Below, one piece after another: positions 43,927 to 53,679 of a stretch of DNA of 64,000 nt. Origin of the DNA: Flavobacterium gelidicaeli (GTDB lineage Bacteria > Bacteroidota > Bacteroidia > Flavobacteriales > Flavobacteriaceae). Numbering within the stretch: the stretch's first letter is position 1; each line of letters opens with the position of its first letter. The notes below the pieces were generated by a model that was given only the letters and a program-made list of their open reading frames with translations, was not told where the DNA came from and made no database searches. The DNA is taken from NCBI RefSeq assembly GCF_013294005.1, contig NZ_JABSNK010000005.1:62001-126000 (forward strand), given 5' to 3'. The translations under genes and the position numbers were made by a program.

Positions 43927-45555
43927 ATGGATTTAAACTTCAACAAAAACGAAGATCACAATAAACTTTTATTATCGCAGTTAAAGCACAACCTTTCTAA
44001 AGTGAAATTAGGCGGTGGTGAAAAAAGAATTGAAAAACTTCATGCTGAAGGAAAAATGACTGCTAGGGAACGCATTGACTATTTACTTGACCCCAAGGCA
44101 AAAGCAATTGAAATAGGCGCTTTTGTAGGTGAAGGAATGTACAAAGAACATGGCGGATGTCCTTCTGGTGGAGTTGTTGTAAAAGTAGGATACATTAGAG
44201 GGAAGCAATGTGTCGTTGTTGCTAATGACGCTACTGTAAAAGCAGGTGCTTGGTTCCCTATTACAGCTAAAAAGAACTTAAGAGCACAAGAAATTGCAAT
44301 GGAAAATCGCCTGCCTATTATCTATTTAGTAGATAGTGCAGGAGTGTATTTACCTTTGCAAGACGAAATATTTCCTGATAAAGAACACTTTGGTAGAATA
44401 TTTAGAAACAACGCTCAAATGAGTAGCATGGGAATTACACAAATCTCTGCTATCATGGGAAGTTGTGTTGCCGGTGGTGCTTACTTGCCTATCATGAGTG
44501 ACGAAGCAATTATCGTTGAAGGCACTGGAAGTATTTTCCTTGCTGGAAGCTATTTAGTAAAAGCAGCTATTGGCGAAAGCATCGATAACGAAACATTAGG
44601 TGGAGCGACAACACATTGCGAAATTTCAGGTGTAACTGATTATAAAGCTAAAGACGATAAAGACGCCTTAGACAAAATAAAAAATATCGTTGATAAGATT
44701 GGTGACTACAACAAAGCTGGTTTTAGCCGTGTGAAGTCTGAGAAACCAGCATTAGACGAAAAAGAATTGTACGGTGTTTTACCAAAAGCGCGTAACGAGC
44801 AGTATGACATGATGGACATCATCAACCGTTTAGTAGACAACTCAGAGTTTGAGGCATACAAAGATGGTTACGGTCAAACGATCATCACAGGTTACGCACG
44901 CATCGACGGTTGGGCTGTAGGAATTGTAGCTAACCAAAGAAAAGTAGTAAAAACTAAAAAAGGCGAAATGCAATTTGGAGGTGTTATCTACTCTGATAGT
45001 GCTGACAAAGCGACTCGTTTTATAGCAAATTGCAACCAGAAAAAGATTCCATTAGTATTTGTTCAAGATGTTACCGGTTTTATGGTAGGATCAAAATCTG
45101 AGCAAGGAGGAATTATTAAAGATGGTGCTAAAATGGTGAATGCGGTAAGTAATTCTGTAGTGCCTAAATTCACCGTTATTGTAGGAAACTCTTATGGTGC
45201 TGGAAATTATGCTATGTGCGGAAAAGCATACGATCCACGATTAATTTTTGCTTGGCCAAGTGCAGAACTTGCCGTAATGGGTGGAACGCAAGCTGCAAAA
45301 GTGTTGGCTCAAATCGAAGCCTCATCATTAAAGAAAAGTGGTGAAGTAGTAGATGAAGAGAAAGAAGCTGCCCTTTTTGCAAAGATAAAAGCACGTTATG
45401 ACGAACAAGTTTCGCCTTACTACGCTGCGTCACGATTGTGGACAGATGCTATTATTGACCCGCTAGATACCCGAACATGGATTTCTATGGGTATCGAAGC
45501 TGCAGACCACGCTCCTATCGAGAAACAATTTAACTTAGGAGTGATCCAAGTATAA
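43927..45555 (+). CDS. Acyl-CoA carboxylase, carboxyltransferase (beta) subunit
   Basis: The 542-residue protein is a biotin-dependent carboxyltransferase of the propionyl/methylcrotonyl-CoA class. Motifs include KLHAEGKMTARERIDYLLDP, GGCPSGGVVVKVGYIRGK, VDSAGVYLPLQDEIFPDKEHFGR, ISAIMGSCVAGGAYLPIMSD, and QDVTGFMVGSKSEQGGIIKDGAKMV near the C-terminus. The form closest by length and the LQDEIFP motif is methylcrotonyl-CoA carboxylase beta, used in leucine breakdown. The biotin carboxylase (alpha) subunit is not adjacent. A structured repeat lies just downstream. Confidence 0.9.
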   Translation: MDLNFNKNEDHNKLLLSQLKHNLSKVKLGGGEKRIEKLHAEGKMTARERIDYLLDPKAKAIEIGAFVGEGMYKEHGGCPSGGVVVKVGYIRGKQCVVVANDATVKAGAWFPITAKKNLRAQEIAMENRLPIIYLVDSAGVYLPLQDEIFPDKEHFGRIFRNNAQMSSMGITQISAIMGSCVAGGAYLPIMSDEAIIVEGTGSIFLAGSYLVKAAIGESIDNETLGGATTHCEISGVTDYKAKDDKDALDKIKNIVDKIGDYNKAGFSRVKSEKPALDEKELYGVLPKARNEQYDMMDIINRLVDNSEFEAYKDGYGQTIITGYARIDGWAVGIVANQRKVVKTKKGEMQFGGVIYSDSADKATRFIANCNQKKIPLVFVQDVTGFMVGSKSEQGGIIKDGAKMVNAVSNSVVPKFTVIVGNSYGAGNYAMCGKAYDPRLIFAWPSAELAVMGGTQAAKVLAQIEASSLKKSGEVVDEEKEAALFAKIKARYDEQVSPYYAASRLWTDAIIDPLDTRTWISMGIEAADHAPIEKQFNLGVIQV

Positions 45556-45609
45556 CAAGAATATTTCTATTATTGGGAGCAAGACACTCTCATTTTCATA
45601 ATAACTTAT

Positions 45610-45662
45610 GTCCCGCTATCCGCTGTATCCCTAAAAAGGGGATGCCGCTGCTATCGGGGCTA
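45610..45662 (-). repeat. Dispersed structured repeat, copy 4 of 5 (shortest)
   Basis: On the minus strand it reads ATAGC-CCCG-ATAGCAGCGG...AGCGGATAG-CGGG. The proximal stem is CCCG/CGGG; the distal stem is only ATCCC / GGGAT around a T-rich loop, with the bulged C retained. The outer GCT at the end is lost. It lies between the carboxylase gene and the Gabija-like pair. Confidence 0.82.
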
Positions 45663-45739
45663 TTTTTTTACGACTGTTTTTCATAAATACTTCTACAGAT
45701 TTATCTTGCAAACCAAAGTTTATTTTCAGGATTTAATGT

Positions 45740-45747
45740 TATATTTG
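45740..45747 (+). promoter_or_regulatory. -7 element of the Gabija-like operon
   Basis: TATATTTG is an exact TAnnTTTG box 82 nt upstream of the first ATG. No -33 TTTG is seen at the right spacing, so this is tentative. Confidence 0.45.
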
Positions 45748-45828
45748 GCTATATAATAACTAATTAACCTCTTTACAGAAAAAAGTTATTAAATCACTAA
45801 GTTTTCAAAAATAATCTCTTCCTATCTC

Positions 45829-48012
45829 ATGAAAATTGACTTTATAAAAATTAAAAACTTCAGAAAACTAAATTCATGTAAAATTGAATTTTCTGAAAAA
45901 GAAACAATATTTGTCGGAGCAAACAATAGTGGTAAAACTACAGCTATGGATGCTTTAATCACTTTCTTGAAGAGGAAGGAATTTAAAACACAAGATTTCA
46001 CAATATCTAATTGGACGAAATTAAATAAAATAGCAGAAACATGGGTAACAAAGTCGGACTTAATAGAAGAAGACAAAAGCCTTAAGTTATTAGAGCCATA
46101 CTTACCTTCATTGGATTTATGGATTCATGCAGAAAACTCAGAATTAAGATATGTAAGTCATTTAATTCCAACTCTAGACTGGAAAGGTGGATTATTAGGT
46201 ATTAGGCTAATTTTACAGCCTAAAAATATAGAAATACTTATCGAAGATTATATTATAGCTAGAAATAAAGTAATAAAACTTAATGCTGATTCTGGTAAAA
46301 AAATTGATTTATGGCCTAAAGATTTTTGGCAATTCTGTGATAGAAAGTTAAATACTTTATTCGAAATTAAAACATATATTCTAGATCCAACAAAATATAA
46401 TATTGACCAAGAATTGACAGATTATAATATTGCCTTTGAAGGAAATCCGCTTAATGGGTTAATTAAAATTGATACTATAAATGCTCAAAGAGGATTTAGT
46501 GATGTTAATTCAGATAATCTAGAATCACAGAATGCAAAAAATTTATCTTCACAATTACGGTCTTATTATGATAATCACCTAAATCCTACTACAGACCCTA
46601 CAGGTAATGACTTAGATGCTTTAAATTCATTAAATAAAGCTCAAGCAGCATTTGATAAAAATCTACAAGTTCGATTTAAGGAATCATTAGGAGAATTGGA
46701 AGGTTTAAATTATCCAGGCTTCGGTAATCCTCAAATAACATTATCCTCACTTATTAAAGCTTCTGATGGATTAGATCATGATTCTGCAGTAAGGTATCAA
46801 ATAGATAAAGGCATAACCTTACCCGAAAAATACAATGGCTTAGGATATCAAAACTTAATATCAATAATTTTTAAACTAATTCGCTATCGAGATGAGTGGA
46901 TGCGTAAAGGAAAACTAACTAATGATAAAATTGACATAATAGAACCATTACATCTTGTTTTAATTGAAGAACCAGAAGCACATTTACATGCTCAAGTACA
47001 ACAAGTATTTATTAAGAAAGCTTATAGTGTACTGAGAAAGCATTCTGATTTAGAAGAAGAAAAACATTTTAATACTCAATTAATTATAAGTACGCATTCA
47101 AGCTACATAGCACATCAGAAATTTGAAAGTTTAAGATATTTTAAAAGGAATAATTCTTTGAAAATTCCAACTTCTGAAGTCATTAGTTTAAAATCAGTAT
47201 TTGATGGCTCTAAGTCATTAGAAAAAGAAACAGAAAAATTTGTCGTTAGATATTTAAATACAACTCATAATGATTTATTTTTTGCTGATGCGGCAATTTT
47301 AGTTGAAGGACCAGCTGAGAGAATGCTAATTCCACACTTTATAAAAAATAAACATGAAGTATTGGATAGCTGTTACATTACAATTTTGGAAATTGGAGGT
47401 AGCCACGCTCATCGTTTAAAAGCATTAATTGAAAAACTAGGATTAATTACATTGATAATTACGGATATCGATGCTGTAGAAAAAATTATTGATAATTACA
47501 AAAATGCCCCAAAGGAAGTTTTTGTAAAATGTCAACCTAAAAAAGGATTCAATCAAAAAACCAATAATGACACCTTAAAAGAGTGGAACCCTAAATTACA
47601 TGATGTCAGTAAATTATTAGAATTAGAAAGTAAAGGTAAAGTCCTAAAGAATAATCCAATTCGAGTTGCATATCAAACTGAGATAGACATAAATGGTACT
47701 AAGACTTACCCTTATACTTTTGAAGATGCGCTTGTTTTAGAAAATGTTGAATTGTTTAAGAAAATAATTAAACCAAAAGGTTTGTTGAAAAAAATGGTAG
47801 AAGCAGCTAAAGAAACTAAAATGGAAAATGTAGCTGTAGAAGCATTCAAAGCAATAAATGCTGACGGTGCTAAAAAAGCAGAATTTGCATTAGACGTTTT
47901 ATATTTCGAAAATCCTGAAAACTTAAACACACCTAAATATATCGAAGAAGGTTTAAATTGGGTTGAAGAAAAATTGACATCTAATAAAAATTTGAAATTC
48001 CCTAAATCTTAA
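45829..48012 (+). CDS. GajA-like OLD-family ATPase/TOPRIM nuclease (Gabija)
   Basis: The 727-residue protein has an N-terminal AAA/ABC-type ATPase with Walker A VGANNSGKTT (29-38), a Walker B LIEEPEAHLHAQ (about 378-390), and an H-loop IISTHSSYIAHQ (about 420-431). A TOPRIM domain follows with VEGPAERMLIP (about 492), EIGGSH (about 523) and ITDIDAV (about 545), supplying the catalytic acids. This is the class-2 OLD arrangement of Gabija GajA, a nucleotide-sensing DNA nuclease in anti-phage defence. It is longer than the well-studied GajA (about 578 residues). A UvrD-like gene follows after 5 nt. Confidence 0.88.
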   Translation: MKIDFIKIKNFRKLNSCKIEFSEKETIFVGANNSGKTTAMDALITFLKRKEFKTQDFTISNWTKLNKIAETWVTKSDLIEEDKSLKLLEPYLPSLDLWIHAENSELRYVSHLIPTLDWKGGLLGIRLILQPKNIEILIEDYIIARNKVIKLNADSGKKIDLWPKDFWQFCDRKLNTLFEIKTYILDPTKYNIDQELTDYNIAFEGNPLNGLIKIDTINAQRGFSDVNSDNLESQNAKNLSSQLRSYYDNHLNPTTDPTGNDLDALNSLNKAQAAFDKNLQVRFKESLGELEGLNYPGFGNPQITLSSLIKASDGLDHDSAVRYQIDKGITLPEKYNGLGYQNLISIIFKLIRYRDEWMRKGKLTNDKIDIIEPLHLVLIEEPEAHLHAQVQQVFIKKAYSVLRKHSDLEEEKHFNTQLIISTHSSYIAHQKFESLRYFKRNNSLKIPTSEVISLKSVFDGSKSLEKETEKFVVRYLNTTHNDLFFADAAILVEGPAERMLIPHFIKNKHEVLDSCYITILEIGGSHAHRLKALIEKLGLITLIITDIDAVEKIIDNYKNAPKEVFVKCQPKKGFNQKTNNDTLKEWNPKLHDVSKLLELESKGKVLKNNPIRVAYQTEIDINGTKTYPYTFEDALVLENVELFKKIIKPKGLLKKMVEAAKETKMENVAVEAFKAINADGAKKAEFALDVLYFENPENLNTPKYIEEGLNWVEEKLTSNKNLKFPKS

Positions 48013-48017
48013 GCATT

Positions 48018-49910
48018 ATGGAGAATAATGATATTGATAAAAATGTTGATGTAGAAATATACGATTGTATAACAGCTTCAAATCCTAAAAGTTTTTTCCT
48101 ATTTGCAGGCGCAGGCTCAGGAAAGACAAGGACGTTGGTAAATGTATTAACTCAATTTAAAGAAAATCATGGTAATGAGTTTAAGTTAAAAAACAAGAAA
48201 ATTGCAATCATAACATTCACCAATGCTGCAGCTGACGAAATAAGTCACAGACTAGCTTATGATGGTATTTTTTCAGTTAGTACAATTCACAGTTTTTGCT
48301 GGGATTTAATCCAAAACTTTACAATAGATATAAAAGAATTTTTAGTGGTTGATTTAAAAAAGTCAATTACAGAATTAAATGTACAATTATCAAAAAGTAG
48401 AGATCCTAACAATAAAACATCTGTTTCTAATAAGAGAAAAATTGAATCAAAAACCAAAAGACTTGAATTATTTCCTAAAATCTCTAAGTTTATCTATAAT
48501 CCTAACGGCGATAATTTAACAAAAGATTCATTAAATCATACGGAAGTGATTTCAATTGCATCACACTTTATAGCTTCTAAAAAATTATTTCAACAAATCT
48601 TAGCAAATAAATATCCTATTGTTTTAATTGACGAAAGTCAGGATACCAATAAACATTTAATTGATGCTTTATTTTCACTTCAATTAATTAATGCTGATAA
48701 AATATCGTTAGGCCTTTTTGGTGACACTATGCAGCGTATTTATAGTGATGGTAAAGAGAAATTAGGAGAAAAGTTACCTCCTGATTGGTTGACGCCAGCA
48801 AAACAAATGAACCATCGTTCTAAATCAAGAATAATTGAACTAATCAATAAAATTAGAAAAGATATTGATGGTCAACACCAAATCCCCAGAATTGAAAAAT
48901 CAGGAGGTGTTGTTAGATTTTTTATTGTTAAAAGGGGAATAGATAAACCATCTAGTGAAGAATCAATTAAAGAAAAAATGTCGTCCATCACCAAAGATAT
49001 TACTTGGATAGACAAAAGCAACCCAAAGGACAAAATAAATATTCCTGTAAAAACTCTTATTCTTGAACATCACATGGCAGCTGCAAGGATCGGATTTTCA
49101 ACATTTTTTAGACCTCTATATGCGGTCGATAAAATGAAAACTGGTTTATTAGATGGTAGCTCTGCCTCAATTAATTTTTTTATTAAAATAATCTTACCCC
49201 TAGTACTAGCATATAAAAGCAACAATAATTTCGAAATTGCCAATATTGTTAAAAAGCATTCACCTCTTTTTGATAAACGAAATATTGAAAAAGAAAGTGA
49301 CATATTCATTTTATTAAAAACTGCAAAAACCAGTACTGATAAACTTCTAAAGCTTTGGAATGAAGACAAGTCACCTACTTTATTAGAGATACTAAATAAC
49401 ATAAACGAATCGAAATTATTTAACTTACCTTCTGACTTAAAACTATCCATTGAACGTTCTACAATTACTAACATTGAAGATGGTAATGAAGAGCTGAAAG
49501 ATAATGAATCATTACTTGCATGGGATGCTGCATTAAATGCAAATTTTAACGAAATAATAAAGTATAATGAATACATTTCTGAAAACTCGGGATTTGGTAC
49601 ACATCAAGGGGTAAAAGGATTAGAATATGACCGAGTAATGGTTATTATCGATGATGATGAAGCGAATGGATTTATGTTTAGTTATGATAAATTGTTTGGT
49701 ATAAAGTCACTAACCACTGGAGATAAAAAAAATATTGGAGAAGGTAAAGAAACAGGAATAGACAGAACATCTAGGTTGTTTTACGTTGCGTGTAGTAGAG
49801 CTAAGGAAAGTTTAGCAATTGTTGCGTATACAGATGATACGATAGCGTTAAAAAATAATTTATTGAAATTTGGTTGGTTTAAAGAAGAAGAAATTGAAAT
49901 TTTACCTTAA
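48018..49910 (+). CDS. GajB-like UvrD-family helicase (Gabija)
   Basis: The 630-residue protein is a superfamily 1A helicase with motif I GAGSGKT (31-37), motif Ia ITFTNAAADEI, motif II LIDESQDTN (about 203-211), motif III LFGDTMQRIY, motif IV QMNHRSKSRI, motif V THQGVKGLEYDRVMV (about 527) and motif VI RLFYVACSRAKESLAI (about 585). It lies 5 nt after gajA with no terminator between, so they are one operon. Together they form a Gabija-like module in which GajB is thought to help GajA cut phage DNA. The protein is longer than typical GajB (about 494). Confidence 0.88.
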   Translation: MENNDIDKNVDVEIYDCITASNPKSFFLFAGAGSGKTRTLVNVLTQFKENHGNEFKLKNKKIAIITFTNAAADEISHRLAYDGIFSVSTIHSFCWDLIQNFTIDIKEFLVVDLKKSITELNVQLSKSRDPNNKTSVSNKRKIESKTKRLELFPKISKFIYNPNGDNLTKDSLNHTEVISIASHFIASKKLFQQILANKYPIVLIDESQDTNKHLIDALFSLQLINADKISLGLFGDTMQRIYSDGKEKLGEKLPPDWLTPAKQMNHRSKSRIIELINKIRKDIDGQHQIPRIEKSGGVVRFFIVKRGIDKPSSEESIKEKMSSITKDITWIDKSNPKDKINIPVKTLILEHHMAAARIGFSTFFRPLYAVDKMKTGLLDGSSASINFFIKIILPLVLAYKSNNNFEIANIVKKHSPLFDKRNIEKESDIFILLKTAKTSTDKLLKLWNEDKSPTLLEILNNINESKLFNLPSDLKLSIERSTITNIEDGNEELKDNESLLAWDAALNANFNEIIKYNEYISENSGFGTHQGVKGLEYDRVMVIIDDDEANGFMFSYDKLFGIKSLTTGDKKNIGEGKETGIDRTSRLFYVACSRAKESLAIVAYTDDTIALKNNLLKFGWFKEEEIEILP

Positions 49911-50109
49911 TACCTTGTTAAACAATTAATCAACAACAACTATTTTAAAAAGACCACTATTAATATGACAACTGCAATAATAACACAAGCTAAATAGTAC
50001 TTACATTAAATTTAAATTTTCAAGAAAACTGCGGACTTCTGCTATTTTTTTTGTGAATCTCTGAGAAACAAACCATAACAAACAAACAATCCACATTCAT
50101 CATTCGATT

Positions 50110-51357
50110 ATGACCAAAAAAATCCACTTTACACTTTTGACGCTACTATGCAATTTTATAATGTTGAGTCAAACCAATGAAATTGTAAAAGCCATCAACG
50201 AAAATGCATTCGGAATCAAAGATGTTAATCCAAATATTGAATTGGAGAAGAATTCAACTTTAGACAACATTTTTAAAGATGTGATAATTTTTGGTTTTGG
50301 TGAGGCAACACACGGCACTAAAGAATTCTTTGACTTAAAAGTTAAATTCTTTAAATATGTTGTAAAAAATCAAGCTGTAAAAAACTTTGCAATTGAAGCT
50401 AACTACGGAAACTGCATCGCAATTAATGATTATATACACGGCAAAAACGTTGATCCTAAAGTCGCGTTGAATAACATTGGGTTTTGGATATGGAACTGCA
50501 CAGAAGTATTAGATCTTATTGAATGGATGAAGGTTTACAACAGGGGCAAAAACACTAGTGAGCAATTAAGTTTTCATGGTATAGATAGTATGGATTGTGC
50601 TACTGCAGCCAAAAAAATGTATGATTACATAAAAGAGATTAACATAGAAAATAAAGAAGAATATTTAAAAATCATTGCAATTTACAGCAAGACACAGAAT
50701 ATAGAAGAAGCGAAAAAGAAAGAATTAAAAAATCATTTAGTATTGATGACAGATTTAAAAACCGTCTTAAATAAGAACGCAATAGATAGCAACGATTTTT
50801 ATGTAAGAACACAAGAAGCTATCATACAATACATTGAATATAGTTTGAATCACAATCAAACAACTAGAGACAAACAAATGGCAGAAAACGTCAATAAAGT
50901 ATTGACTTCAGCTGGAGCAGAAGGTAAAGTTTTCCTTTGGGCTCATAATTTACATGTGAATAAAGATAAAATACAGTTTAATATCCCATCGATGGGAAAC
51001 CATCTCAAACAAAAATATGGTAATCAATATTACAGCGTAGGATTTGATTTCGCCACTGGGAAATTTAACGCATTAGACCTTTCTAAAAATCGTCTCACCA
51101 CAATTGTAATCGATAACGTAATGAAAAATACGAGCAGTGAAATATTTGATAAATGTACCTTTGACACGTACTTACTAGATTTTAATACGGCAATAAAAAC
51201 ATCCGTTTTAGCTGATTATCTTAACTCTAAAGTAAAACATCAAGGAATTGGATCTACTTTCGATCCTAAAATGGTAGTAGAGGAAAGATTAATAAATTCT
51301 TTTGATGCTATTATTTTTGTAAAAAATACAACAGAATCTACTTTGCTCCATAATTAA
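50110..51357 (+). CDS. Exported erythromycin-esterase-family protein
   Basis: The 415-residue protein has an N-terminal signal (MTKKIHFTLLTLLCNFIMLSQ). The erythromycin esterase domain follows with FGFGEATHGTKEFFDLK (catalytic E and H), KNFAIEANYGNCIAIND, WIWNCTEVLDLIEWM, FHGIDSMD and FLWAHNLHVNKDKI (second His). The key residues of EreA/EreB are kept. Because it appears exported and is about as long as the domain, drug hydrolysis is possible but not established; many family members have unknown substrates. It directly follows the Gabija pair in the same direction after 199 nt. Confidence 0.82.
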   Translation: MTKKIHFTLLTLLCNFIMLSQTNEIVKAINENAFGIKDVNPNIELEKNSTLDNIFKDVIIFGFGEATHGTKEFFDLKVKFFKYVVKNQAVKNFAIEANYGNCIAINDYIHGKNVDPKVALNNIGFWIWNCTEVLDLIEWMKVYNRGKNTSEQLSFHGIDSMDCATAAKKMYDYIKEINIENKEEYLKIIAIYSKTQNIEEAKKKELKNHLVLMTDLKTVLNKNAIDSNDFYVRTQEAIIQYIEYSLNHNQTTRDKQMAENVNKVLTSAGAEGKVFLWAHNLHVNKDKIQFNIPSMGNHLKQKYGNQYYSVGFDFATGKFNALDLSKNRLTTIVIDNVMKNTSSEIFDKCTFDTYLLDFNTAIKTSVLADYLNSKVKHQGIGSTFDPKMVVEERLINSFDAIIFVKNTTESTLLHN

Positions 51358-51429
51358 AAATAGGGTACAAATAAGTTTAAAATAGACCCATAAAGAACTA
51401 TTTTAGTACTTTTAATACAAATTTTCAGA

Positions 51430-51942
51430 ATGATTTTAGATTTCAAAAAAGCAGTAGTTGCTCAAATTCCTGAAATATGGATTATTTTGCAGCAAGCAAT
51501 TGCAAGACGCAAAGCTGATGGAAGCCAGCAATGGCAAGACGGTTACCCAAATCCTGAAGTTATTTTAAATGACATTAATAAAGACGCAGCATATGTCTTA
51601 ACTGAGGGAGAAATAATTCTAGGGTATGTAGCATTGTTGATCAACGACGAACTTGAATATGACAATATAGAAGGGAAATGGTTGACAAATACTGATTTTG
51701 TTGTTTTTCATAGAGTGGCTATTTCTGAGGTGTATTTAGGAAAAGGTTTGGCTAAAAAAATGATGCAATTCATAGAAGATTTTGCAATCCAGAACAACAT
51801 TTATAGCATTAAAGCAGACACCAACTTTGATAATCACGCCATGATGGCTATTTTTGAAAAATTAGGTTACAGCTATTGTGGTGAAGTCTACTTTAGAGGA
51901 AGCGTTAGAAGAGCGTATGAAAAGGTACTTTTTAAAAAATAA
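51430..51942 (+). CDS. GNAT-family N-acetyltransferase
   Basis: The 170-residue protein shows the GNAT fold: FKKAVVAQIPEIWIILQQAIARRK at the start, a central beta sheet, and motif A in FHRVAISEVYLGKGLAKKMMQFIE (the GKGLA acetyl-CoA loop). MAIFEKLGYSYCGEVYFRG near the C-terminus is the final strand and helix. The substrate is unknown. It is followed after 4 nt by the S41 peptidase gene, probably in one operon. Confidence 0.9.
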   Translation: MILDFKKAVVAQIPEIWIILQQAIARRKADGSQQWQDGYPNPEVILNDINKDAAYVLTEGEIILGYVALLINDELEYDNIEGKWLTNTDFVVFHRVAISEVYLGKGLAKKMMQFIEDFAIQNNIYSIKADTNFDNHAMMAIFEKLGYSYCGEVYFRGSVRRAYEKVLFKK

Positions 51943-51946
51943 TTAA

Positions 51947-53518
51947 ATGAAAAAAATAATACTTCTAGGTTTTGTGATTTTACTTTTTGTCCAATGCAAT
52001 TCGGTTAAAAAACAAAATGCTCATTATAATGCTTTAATTCCTGTATCAAAATTACAGGAAGATATTGATTTTACATACAAAAAACTACAACAATTACACC
52101 CCAATTTATACGATTATATAACTAAAGCCGCTTTAGATTATAAATTTGACAGCCTCAAAACTACCATTACAACCCCATTAAAGCCACTTGGTTTTTACAA
52201 AAAAATTAGTCCGATTGTAGCTGCTGTAAGGCAAGGACACTTATATGTTTATGCCCCTGTGGTACAAATGACTAAAAAAGAATCAAAAGCTTTACTTAAT
52301 AAAGGTATTGGTCCCTTCTCTCAATTTGATTTTGAATATCATAACAGCAAATTGTACATCCTCAACAATAAATCTACTGACAGCACCATACAAGTGGGCT
52401 CTGAAGTCATTCGTGTCAACGGAATAAATACTAGCGATTTAATAACTGAACATAGTAATTATTATGCTTCTGATGGGTTTAACACCACTTTTAAAACTAG
52501 AGGAAACAAAGACCGCTTTACTACTTTTTTCACTATCGAAAACGGAATCAAAGATAGTTTAGTATATACGTTAAAATACAACGATACCATTGAAAATCAC
52601 ACTATAAAAAGATTCAAAAAAGAAACTAGCGAGAAGAAAAAAGAGGACGTTATAAAACCTAAAAAAATAGCGATTGACCATCAAAAAGATAAAGCACTAA
52701 GAAGAAAGAAAAGAATAAATGGGTACAATCAAGCAACAAAAGATTATACCCGTAACATTCGTTTTTTAGAAAAGGACAGTAGTATTGCAGTGATAAAAAT
52801 TAGAGGCTTTAAAAATAGAGGTTATAAAAAATTCTATAAAGAAACTTTTGAAAAAATCAACGAATACCATTCTAAAAATCTAGTTTTAGATTTAAGAGAC
52901 AATACGGGCGGGCGTTTAAACGAAATCAACTACCTCTACTCTTTCCTTGCGGATACCTCCTATATTTTTTTAGATAAAACACAAGTTGTTTCTAAATCAA
53001 GCATTATAGCTGGAGATTACTTAGATAAGGTTCCCTTTTTATTCAAAGCAGTCAAAACTATAGTATTCCCACTTTCCTACACTTATTCATTTATTACCAC
53101 ACATAAAGATACGAAAGGTAATTATTATCAAAAACTAATGTGTAGAGAGCAAAAAATTAAAAAAAATGCTTTTACCTCTAAAATCTATGTTCTGATAAAC
53201 GGAAAAAGCTTTTCGGCATCAAGCATTATAGCTTCTAACTTAAAGGGATCTAATAGAGCTACTTTTGTAGGTGAGGAAACGGGAGGCGATTATAATGGCA
53301 CCGTGGCAGGTATAATGCCAAATATTGAATTACCTAATTCAGATTTAAAAATAAGAATGGGATTGATGCACATCGTACCACATTACAAAACAACCACCAT
53401 AGGCCACGGAATTTATCCTGATAAAGAGATCATACCCACCTTAAATGACTTAATCAATAAAAAAGATCCAGAAATGAACTGGATTTTGAATGATATTAAA
53501 AAGACTATTCCTAAATAA
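51947..53518 (+). CDS. S41-family (C-terminal processing type) lipoprotein peptidase
   Basis: The 523-residue protein has a lipoprotein signal (MKKIILLGFVILLFVQC). A PDZ-like stretch appears as GSEVIRVNGINTSDLI, and the S41 core carries LDLRDNTGGRLNEINYL and the nucleophile region VLINGKSFSASSIIASNLKGS. GEETGGDYNG follows. It is therefore a periplasmic or surface-anchored serine peptidase. A strong terminator ends the operon. The residues around the catalytic Ser/Lys look intact but I did not assign the Lys with certainty. Confidence 0.86.
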   Translation: MKKIILLGFVILLFVQCNSVKKQNAHYNALIPVSKLQEDIDFTYKKLQQLHPNLYDYITKAALDYKFDSLKTTITTPLKPLGFYKKISPIVAAVRQGHLYVYAPVVQMTKKESKALLNKGIGPFSQFDFEYHNSKLYILNNKSTDSTIQVGSEVIRVNGINTSDLITEHSNYYASDGFNTTFKTRGNKDRFTTFFTIENGIKDSLVYTLKYNDTIENHTIKRFKKETSEKKKEDVIKPKKIAIDHQKDKALRRKKRINGYNQATKDYTRNIRFLEKDSSIAVIKIRGFKNRGYKKFYKETFEKINEYHSKNLVLDLRDNTGGRLNEINYLYSFLADTSYIFLDKTQVVSKSSIIAGDYLDKVPFLFKAVKTIVFPLSYTYSFITTHKDTKGNYYQKLMCREQKIKKNAFTSKIYVLINGKSFSASSIIASNLKGSNRATFVGEETGGDYNGTVAGIMPNIELPNSDLKIRMGLMHIVPHYKTTTIGHGIYPDKEIIPTLNDLINKKDPEMNWILNDIKKTIPK

Positions 53519-53604
53519 TACTTTATGCATTCACGAAATAATTGTGTCAAATCAAGATCAAGCCCAAATACTATCCTTATTTTAAAAAAAATAAACAAAA
53601 TCCA

Positions 53605-53660
53605 TAAAAAAACAGATTTAATAAACGCTAGCTAGCATTTATTAAATCTGTTTTTTTTTT
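53605..53660. terminator. Bidirectional terminator between the S41 peptidase and menE
   Basis: An inverted repeat with a perfect 15-bp stem AACAGATTTAATAAA / TTTATTAAATCTGTT and a loop containing GCTAGCTAGC; long T-run on the right and A-run on the left. Confidence 0.9.
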
Positions 53661-53679
53661 TATTATTATAGAAATTATT

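Noticed and set aside
45610..45662. Structured repeat copy 4 as a simple terminator of the carboxylase gene
   Set aside because: Its conserved inner strands match four other copies that lie upstream of divergent genes or between other genes, and there is no T-run in the right place.
49070..49576. 168-codon minus-strand frame opposite gajB
   Set aside because: Shadow of the helicase gene; composition does not look like a real protein.
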